Below are positions 58,595 to 64,000 of a DNA stretch of 64,000 nt, one piece after another (position 1 is the first letter of the stretch; each line of letters starts with the position of its first letter). The position numbers and the translations under genes are program-made. The stretch is from DASUPK01 sp963774305 (GTDB lineage: Bacteria; Actinomycetota; Thermoleophilia; Solirubrobacterales; 70-9). The notes below the pieces were generated by a model. That model was not told the DNA's origin and ran no database searches. It was given only the letters and a program-made list of their open reading frames with translations. The DNA is taken from the NCBI GenBank assembly GCA_963774305.1, contig CAVZEM010000004.1, forward strand, positions 1-64,000. The letters are read 5' to 3'.

Positions 58595-58981
58595 ATGACC
58601 CAGGACGAGCAGACACCCAGAGGCGAATCCCTCTACTCGCTCTACCGGCGAGGCATGGAGCTGCTGGAGGAGGGTGACTTCGAGGAGGCCACGGTCCCCC
58701 TGAAGGAGGCGGCTCGCCAGGCGCCCGAGAAGAGCTCGGTGCGCGAGGCGCTCGGCCGCGCGCTCTTCCGCACCAGGCACTACGCCGAGGCGGCGACCGA
58801 GTTCGAGGCCGTGGTCGAGACCCATCCGGTCAACGACTACGCGCACTTCTGCCTAGGCCGGGCGCTCAGCAAGACCGGCGAGACACGCCGTGCCCGCCAT
58901 CACCTGGCGCTCGCGTCGAACCTGAGACCGGAGCGGCGCGACTACCGCCTATATAGAGAGCGTCTGGCCGCCGGCACGTAG
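58595..58981 (+). CDS. Tetratricopeptide-repeat protein
   Basis: 128 residues with about three TPR units: YRRGMELLEEGDFEEATVPL, VREALGRALFRTRHYAEAAT and YAHFCLGRALSKTGETRRAR. A scaffold for protein contacts; partner unknown. It is followed after nine bases by the arginase-like gene, suggesting a TPR-arginase-dtd operon. Confidence 0.88.
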   Translation: MTQDEQTPRGESLYSLYRRGMELLEEGDFEEATVPLKEAARQAPEKSSVREALGRALFRTRHYAEAATEFEAVVETHPVNDYAHFCLGRALSKTGETRRARHHLALASNLRPERRDYRLYRERLAAGT

Positions 58982-58990
58982 CGGCGACGG

Positions 58991-59863
58991 ATGACCGAGA
59001 TCCGCCTCCTGGCTGTTCCCTACGAGGTCGGCGCTCTGCGCATGGGGGTCGGACGCGGTCCGGAGCGGCTCCTCGAGGCCGGTGCCGAGGAGGCGCTGGC
59101 CAGCCGTGGGGCTCGGGTCAGCCTCGAGATGATCGAGCTCGAGGAGGACCGCAGGGACCGGAGCGGTGCCAGCGAGGCCCAGGCCGCATTCGAGCTGATC
59201 GGCCTGGTCTCCGCGGGCGTCCGTCGGGCGATCGACGACGGGGCCTTCCCGGTCCTGCTCTCCGGCAGTTGCTTCGCCGGCATCGGGGTGGTGACGGGCC
59301 TGGAAGAGCGCTCGCCGGGGGTCGTCTGGTTCGACGCGCATGGGGACTTCAACACGCCGGAGTCCACCATCGACGGCTACTTCGATGGCATGCCGCTGGC
59401 GATCCTCACCGGCGCTGCCTGGCGGACCATTGTCAACCAGGCTGAGATTAGGACGGTGCCGGAGTCCGCGGTCGTGCTGGCCGGTGCACACGACTTCGAC
59501 CCGCTCGAGCAGCTCCGCCTCGACTCCTCGGCAGTCCACCATCTGCCGCCGTCCGCGATCGACTCCGACGACGCGGTGGCGCGGGCCGTAGACGCGATGG
59601 ACCCGGCGGCAAGCGGCCTATATCTGCACCTGGACCTGGACGTGCTCGACTCCGAGGTCGCCCGGGTCAACATCTACAGCGTCCCGGACGGACTCAGCGC
59701 CGCCCAGCTGGTCTCGCAGGTTCGCACGCTGCTGGACACGCGCCAGATCAGCGCGGTGTCGCTCACCGCCTATGACCCCGAGTGCGACGCCGAGGACCGC
59801 GTGGCGCCGATCGCCCTGCGCCTGCTCGAGGCCGTGGCCGAGCGTGTCGCGCGAGGAACATGA
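58991..59863 (+). CDS. Arginase/agmatinase-superfamily hydrolase with altered metal motif
   Basis: 290 residues of the ureohydrolase fold. Metal-site motifs WFDAHGDFNTPE and LHLDLDVLDSEVA are intact, and AYDPECDAEDR is recognisable. The first motif, usually GGDHS with a metal-ligand His, reads LLSGSCFAGIG, placing Cys or Ser there. The substrate may therefore differ from arginine, or one metal may be bound differently. Four-base overlap with dtd. Confidence 0.88.
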   Translation: MTEIRLLAVPYEVGALRMGVGRGPERLLEAGAEEALASRGARVSLEMIELEEDRRDRSGASEAQAAFELIGLVSAGVRRAIDDGAFPVLLSGSCFAGIGVVTGLEERSPGVVWFDAHGDFNTPESTIDGYFDGMPLAILTGAAWRTIVNQAEIRTVPESAVVLAGAHDFDPLEQLRLDSSAVHHLPPSAIDSDDAVARAVDAMDPAASGLYLHLDLDVLDSEVARVNIYSVPDGLSAAQLVSQVRTLLDTRQISAVSLTAYDPECDAEDRVAPIALRLLEAVAERVARGT

Positions 59864-60276
59864 GGGCGCTCGTCCAGCGCGTCAGCCAGGCGGCTGTCGA
59901 CGTCGAGGGGGAGAGGGTGGCGCAGATCGGCCCTGGGATGCTCGTGCTGCTCGGTGTCTCGCGCGACGACACGGAGGCGGAGGCCGACCGCCTCGCGGAG
60001 AAGGTCCGGGCGCTGCGGATCTTCGACGACGCCGAGGGGAAGATGAACGAGCCGGTCGGCGACCGCGAGATGCTCTGCGTCAGCCAGTTCACCCTCTACG
60101 GCGACACGAAGAAGGGCACGCGGCCGAGCTACATCCAGGCCGCCCCCGGCGAGCAGGCGGAGCCGCTGTACGACCGCTTCTGCGAGCGGGCGGGCGCAAA
60201 GAAGGGCGTCTTCGGGGCTTGCATGGGCGTCGCGCTGGTCAACGACGGGCCGGTCACGGTCATGTTGGAGGTCTAG
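59860..60276 (+). CDS. dtd: D-aminoacyl-tRNA deacylase
   Basis: 138 residues. MRALVQRVSQAAVDVEGERV, VSQFTLYGDTKKGTRPSY and the cross-subunit Gly-Pro motif VNDGPVTVMLEV are diagnostic. Removes D-amino acids (and glycine) from mischarged tRNAs. Translationally coupled to the arginase-like gene (ATGA). Confidence 0.96.
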   Translation: MRALVQRVSQAAVDVEGERVAQIGPGMLVLLGVSRDDTEAEADRLAEKVRALRIFDDAEGKMNEPVGDREMLCVSQFTLYGDTKKGTRPSYIQAAPGEQAEPLYDRFCERAGAKKGVFGACMGVALVNDGPVTVMLEV

Positions 60277-60293
60277 CCAGGCAGGGCTATACT
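60265..60293 (+). promoter_or_regulatory. Promoter of the rimP-nusA-infB operon
   Basis: TTGGAG (60265-60270), a 17-base spacer and TATACT (60288-60293). It overlaps the end of dtd and would start transcription near 60300, about 70 bases before rimP. Confidence 0.7.
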
Positions 60294-60330
60294 CGCCTCG
60301 GAACCTTTTTTCGCACCTAACCGCGTGTCG

Positions 60331-60358
60331 AAAGGTGGGCGAGCGCCCGCCTTTTTTT
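60331..60358 (+). terminator. Intrinsic terminator in the rimP leader (candidate attenuator)
   Basis: AAAGGTGGGC pairs with GCCCGCCTTT (one G-U) around GAGC and is followed by a run of seven T, ending eleven bases before the rimP ATG. ACCTTT at 60303-60308 can pair with AAAGGT at 60331-60336, which would break the terminator stem. The arrangement looks like an attenuator rather than only the end of dtd. Confidence 0.75.
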
Positions 60359-60368
60359 GGGCCTACGA

Positions 60369-60806
60369 ATGGACAGAGAACTCCAGCAAATCCAAGACGA
60401 CGTCGAAACCCGGCTCCGAGATCAGGAGCCGGAGGTCGAGCTGCTCGCGCTCGAGCAGCCCGCCGCCGAGCGGCTGCGGCTGGTGATCGACAGCCCGAAT
60501 GGGGTCGACATCGCCCTCTGCGAGCGGGTCACCGGCGTGCTCCGCGATCTGCTGGAGGAGTGGTCTCTGGAGGTCTCCTCGCCGGGGCCCGAGCGGCCGC
60601 TGACCAAGCCCGAGCATTTCCGCCGCTTTCTCGGCAACCGCGTTCGCGTCAAGACCAGTGAGGAGATCGCCGGGCGGTCGAGCTTCACCGGCACTCTCAC
60701 CGGCGCGGATGACGAGCGCGTCAGCGTCGAGGCCCCAGACGGCGCGGTCACGATCCCATTGCAGAGCGTCCGCCGTTCAAATCTTGTCCCGGAGGAGGTC
60801 GCATGA
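60369..60806 (+). CDS. rimP: Ribosome maturation factor RimP
   Basis: 145 residues. VELLALEQPAAERLRLVIDS, LEVSSPGPERPLTKPEHFRR and the C-terminal SH3-like domain ending NLVPEEVA match RimP, needed for 30S assembly. The ATG at 60369 is preferred over an in-frame TTG at 60357 within the terminator. Overlaps nusA by four bases. Confidence 0.95.
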   Translation: MDRELQQIQDDVETRLRDQEPEVELLALEQPAAERLRLVIDSPNGVDIALCERVTGVLRDLLEEWSLEVSSPGPERPLTKPEHFRRFLGNRVRVKTSEEIAGRSSFTGTLTGADDERVSVEAPDGAVTIPLQSVRRSNLVPEEVA

Positions 60807-62557
60807 CCCAGGAAATAGTCGATGCCGTGAAGATGCTCGAACAGGAGAAGGGGATCGCGGCTGACACCCTGATGGACGCCCTTCAGGACGCGCTGCTCTC
60901 TGCCTACAAGAAGACCCCCGGCGCCGCCAAGTACGCGAAGGTCGAGCTCGACCACTCGAGCGCCGACTTCCGCGTCTACGAGCTGATCGTCCCCGAGGAC
61001 CTCGAGAAGAGGCTGCTCGACGAGCAGTTCGAGGAGCAGCTGAAGGCAGCCGAGGCCGCGGAGGCGGCCGGCGAGCCGGTGCCGGAGATCCAGACGGCCG
61101 GCCCCGCGATCGACCCGGAGACGGGCGAGCGCCGCGAGCCCGAGGAGGAGGAGCTCGAGCCCGAGCGTCTCGAGCCCTATTTGGATCAGATCAAGACCCG
61201 CGACGTCACTCCTGACGACTTCGGGCGCATTGCGGCCCAGACGGCCAAGCAGGTGATCCTCCAGCGGATCCGCGAGGCCGAGCGGGGCATGATGTTCGAG
61301 GAGTACAAGGACCGGGTCGGCGAGCTGGTCACCGGGATCATCCAGCAGTCCGACAACCGCTACACGCTGGTCCAGCTCCGCGAGCGGGTCGAGGCCCTGC
61401 TGCCGCGCTCCGAGCAGGTCTACAACGAGCGCTACGACCACGGCATGCGCGTCAAGGCGGTGATCACCGACGTCTCGGCCGACACCAAGGGCCCGAGCAT
61501 CGTCGTCTCCCGCCGGAACCCCGAGCTGATCAAGAAGCTCTTCGAGCTCGAGGTCCCCGAGATCGCCGACAAGCTGGTGGAGATCACCGGTGTCGCCCGC
61601 GAGCCGGGCTGGCGCTCGAAGATCGCCGTCGTCTCGCACGCGGACGGGGTCGATCCGGTCGGCGCCTGCGTCGGGCCGCGCGGCTCGCGCGTCCGCATGG
61701 TCGTCTCCGAACTGCGCGGCGAGAAGATCGACATCATTCCCTACAACGAGGAGCCCGCCCGCTTCGTAGCCAAGGCGCTCTCCCCGGCCCGCGTCCGCGA
61801 GGTGCTCGTCGACGACGAGACCAAGGAGGCGACCGTGATCGTTCCCGACGACCAGCTCTCGCTGGCCATCGGGCGCGACGGCCAGAACGCTCGCCTCGCC
61901 GCGCGCCTGACCGGCTGGAAGGTGGACATCACCTCCGAGACCGATTTCGCGCAGCAGGAGGACGACATCGAGTACGAGGGCGAGGAGGCCGCCGACGGCC
62001 GCTGCATGGCCGTGATGACCACCAGCCGCCGCTGCCCCAACGCCGCTCTCCAGGGCTCGCAATTCTGCGGTCTGCCCCAGCACCAGGCACTCGTCCGCTT
62101 CAGCACCAATCAGGTTGCGGTGCTGAGCCCGCTCAGCGACGAGGAGGTCGCGAGGCTCGCCGGCTCCGACGCCGACGAGGCCGAGGTCAAGGCGATCGTC
62201 GAGAAGGCCGAGGGCCAGTTCGACGAGAACGCCGAGCCGGAGGAGCCCGAGGCGGACGAGGCCGAGGAGGCCGCTGAGGAGGCGGAGGACTCAGGCGACT
62301 CCGAGGAGGCTCCCGCTGAGCCGGAGGAGGCTCCGGCTGCAGAGACCGAGGAGGCTGAGGAGCCCGAGGAACCCGAGGAGCCCGAGGAGGCCGAGGAGCC
62401 CGAGCTGCCCGACGAGGGCGACGACGCCGAGGGTCCGGAGCAGACGCTCGAGCCCGAGACGGACGGCGAGAACGCGCGTGGCGAGTCGACCGAGACACCC
62501 GAGGAAGAAGGCGAGCCCGAGGGCGCGACCGTTGCCGGCGAGGAGCAGTCCGACTAG
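60803..62557 (+). CDS. nusA: Transcription factor NusA with extra zinc-knuckle and acidic tail
   Basis: 584 residues. N-terminal RNA-polymerase-binding domain with an acidic insert (about 75-130), S1 domain (YDHGMRVKAVITDVSADTKG), KH1 (CVGPRGSRVRMVVSELRGEK) and KH2 (LSLAIGRDGQNARLAARLTG). After KH2 there is an unusual Cys401-x9-Cys411-x10-Cys422-x4-His427 motif, then a 150-residue Glu/Pro-rich tail. The standard NusA has none of these C-terminal parts. Controls pausing, termination and antitermination. Confidence 0.95.
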   Translation: MTQEIVDAVKMLEQEKGIAADTLMDALQDALLSAYKKTPGAAKYAKVELDHSSADFRVYELIVPEDLEKRLLDEQFEEQLKAAEAAEAAGEPVPEIQTAGPAIDPETGERREPEEEELEPERLEPYLDQIKTRDVTPDDFGRIAAQTAKQVILQRIREAERGMMFEEYKDRVGELVTGIIQQSDNRYTLVQLRERVEALLPRSEQVYNERYDHGMRVKAVITDVSADTKGPSIVVSRRNPELIKKLFELEVPEIADKLVEITGVAREPGWRSKIAVVSHADGVDPVGACVGPRGSRVRMVVSELRGEKIDIIPYNEEPARFVAKALSPARVREVLVDDETKEATVIVPDDQLSLAIGRDGQNARLAARLTGWKVDITSETDFAQQEDDIEYEGEEAADGRCMAVMTTSRRCPNAALQGSQFCGLPQHQALVRFSTNQVAVLSPLSDEEVARLAGSDADEAEVKAIVEKAEGQFDENAEPEEPEADEAEEAAEEAEDSGDSEEAPAEPEEAPAAETEEAEEPEEPEEPEEAEEPELPDEGDDAEGPEQTLEPETDGENARGESTETPEEEGEPEGATVAGEEQSD

Positions 62558-62560
62558 GAG

Positions 62561-64000
62561 ATGGCGAAGAAGCGCGTACACGAGATCGCGAAGGCCCAGG
62601 GCCTGACGAGCAAGGAGCTCCTGGCCAAGCTCAAGGCTGCGGGCGTCGAGGCCAAGGCTGCTCAGTCGAGCGTCGAGGAGTCGGATGCCCTGGCCGCGCT
62701 GAAGGGCTCAGGCGACGGCGCCACCGCGACCGCAACCAAGCCGAAGGCCAAACCGGCAGCCAAGAAAGCCCCCGTCAAGGACGGGGCCGATGCCACTCCC
62801 AAGGCGAAAGCAAAGCCGGCGGCCGGTGACGGCGCCGGAGCGAAGAAGGGCCCGGCCAAGCGCCGCCGCCGCGTCGTGATCGACTCACAGGCCGCGCGCC
62901 GCGACCACATCGCCAAGACCCAACCGCCGCCCCGTCCACCGCGCCGCCGCGGTGGCCGCCGCCGGCGCCCGCTGCTGGAGGAGCCCAGTGACAAGGAGCT
63001 GAAGCAGCCCGAGGAGCAGCCGGCGATCAAGGTGAACTCGGGCGCGACCGTCCGCGAGGTCGCCGAGAGCCTGGGGCTCTCAGCCGCCGAGGTGATCAAG
63101 GCTTTGATGAAGGAGGGCCAGATGGCGACCCTGACCCAGACACTCACCGACGAGTCCGTCGAGTCGATCGCCAAGGAGTTCGACCGCAAGATCGAGATCG
63201 TCACCACCGCCGACGAGGAGGTCGAGGCCCCGGTCGTCGAGGAGGACGACGAGGGCGATCTGGCCGAGCGCCCGCCGGTGGTGACCGTGATGGGCCACGT
63301 CGACCACGGCAAGACTTCCCTGCTCGACGCGATCCGGCAGACCCAGGTCGCAGCCGGAGAGGCCGGCGGGATCACGCAGCACATCGGTGCGTACCAGGTG
63401 AACCGCGACGGCAAGACGCTCACCTTCCTCGACACGCCGGGCCACGAGGCGTTCACGGCGATGCGCGCCCGCGGCGCCAGCGTCACAGACGTCGCCGTGA
63501 TCGTCGTCGCCGCTGATGACGGTGTCATGCCACAGACCGTTGAGGCGATCGACCATGCGCGCGCCGCGGGTGTGCCGATCCTGGTCGCCGTCAACAAGGT
63601 GGACAAGGAGGGCGCGGATCCGAACCGCGTCCGCACGGAGCTTGCACAGCACGACCTGAACCCGGAGGAGTGGGGCGGGGACACCGTCTATGCCGACGTC
63701 TCGGCGAAGACCAAGGACGGCCTCGACAACCTGCTCGAGATGATCCTCTTGGTGACCGATCTTGAGGAGCTCGGCGCCAACCCCAATGCTCCCGCCTCCG
63801 GCACGGTGGTGGAGGCAGAGCTCGACCCCGGCCGCGGCCCTGTCACCGGTGTCCTGGTGCAGCGTGGCACCCTCCGCGTGGGCGACGCCGTCGTCGCCGG
63901 CCCGGTCTGGGGCAAGGTCCGGGCAATGCTCGACGACAAGGGCGAGCGGGTCGAGGAGGCCACTCCGGGGACACCCGTGGAGGTCCTCGGTTTCGACGGA
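62561..64000 (+). CDS. infB: Translation initiation factor IF-2 (3' truncated by window edge)
   Basis: 480 codons visible and the frame runs off the end. N-terminal IF2-N motif RVHEIAKAQGLTSKELLAKL, a Lys/Ala/Pro-rich linker with RRRRVVID and RRRGGRRRRP, a second IF2-N-like segment, and the G domain: G1 GHVDHGKTS from about residue 245, G2 GGITQHIGAY, G3 DTPGHEAF, G4 VNKVDK. Recruits initiator tRNA to the 30S subunit. Starts three bases after the nusA stop with AGGAG overlapping it. The usual ylxR between nusA and infB is missing. Confidence 0.97.
   Translation, partial: MAKKRVHEIAKAQGLTSKELLAKLKAAGVEAKAAQSSVEESDALAALKGSGDGATATATKPKAKPAAKKAPVKDGADATPKAKAKPAAGDGAGAKKGPAKRRRRVVIDSQAARRDHIAKTQPPPRPPRRRGGRRRRPLLEEPSDKELKQPEEQPAIKVNSGATVREVAESLGLSAAEVIKALMKEGQMATLTQTLTDESVESIAKEFDRKIEIVTTADEEVEAPVVEEDDEGDLAERPPVVTVMGHVDHGKTSLLDAIRQTQVAAGEAGGITQHIGAYQVNRDGKTLTFLDTPGHEAFTAMRARGASVTDVAVIVVAADDGVMPQTVEAIDHARAAGVPILVAVNKVDKEGADPNRVRTELAQHDLNPEEWGGDTVYADVSAKTKDGLDNLLEMILLVTDLEELGANPNAPASGTVVEAELDPGRGPVTGVLVQRGTLRVGDAVVAGPVWGKVRAMLDDKGERVEEATPGTPVEVLGFDG

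Overview
The window is very GC-rich, single-strand-dense bacterial DNA with the gene order of a high-GC Gram-positive. An actinobacterial-type mihF lies beside gmk-rpoZ-coaBC. The pyr operon runs pyrR-pyrB-pyrC-carA-carB-pyrK-pyrD. Secreted proteins have lysine-run tails, there is an AbiEi/DUF559 orphan, and SecD and SecF are fused. Together these point to Actinobacteria, most likely class Thermoleophilia (Solirubrobacterales or relatives). That placement is inference from gene content, not from a search. The window opens inside a sulfatase gene and closes inside infB. I see no rRNA, CRISPR array, insertion sequence, prophage or replication origin.

Layout. (1) 1-3.1 kb: the 3' part of an arylsulfatase, a DUF1269-like protein, and a convergent formylglycine-generating enzyme that would activate the sulfatase. 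(2) 2.9-9.3 kb: a B12-dependent CarH/LitR-type photoreceptor-repressor gene. Divergent from it is an SDR - SRPBCC - FAD oxidoreductase - DUF1365 operon; downstream is an epimerase/DUF2867 gene. The shared intergenic region carries two sets of three GTC-centred repeats on one 11-bp register. Several genes in the first 10 kb have single-base frameshifts. (3) 9.3-14.6 kb: small exported proteins, an RpiR regulator, pdxS-pdxT and an M29 aminopeptidase. (4) 14.7-19.6 kb: an island of secreted proteins (three small P-domain-like proteins, a Gly-rich protein, a Cys-repeat protein) around yebC. (5) 19.6-32.7 kb: ruvC-ruvA-ruvB, a Zn-ribbon/PAS-like protein, fused secDF, recJ and relA/spoT. (6) 32.8-40.3 kb: a cupredoxin, HIT proteins and a six-gene minus-strand run (corA, CDF transporter, HIT, phosphomannomutase, metallo-beta-lactamase fold, lipid kinase). 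(7) 40.4-42.5 kb: a SAM-I riboswitch with its terminator controls threonine synthase plus a ThiS/MoaD-type sulfur carrier. (8) 42.6-44.6 kb: tRNA-Arg(CCG), RNase Z and an alpha/beta hydrolase. (9) 44.6-57 kb: the pyrimidine operon, with a PyrR RNA site and two embedded non-pyrimidine genes, then mihF-gmk-rpoZ-coaBC. (10) 57-64 kb: a GAF-PAS-GGDEF cyclase, TPR-arginase-dtd, and an attenuated rimP-nusA-infB operon.

How it works together. The most distinctive regulatory units are the CarH operator region, the SAM riboswitch in front of thrC-thiS, the PyrR site overlapping the pyrR ribosome binding site, and the rimP leader attenuator. Many housekeeping genes lack a Shine-Dalgarno sequence and instead carry a TANNNT -10 box six to ten bases before the start codon, suggesting frequent leaderless transcription. 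The exported-protein genes mostly have strong Shine-Dalgarno leaders.
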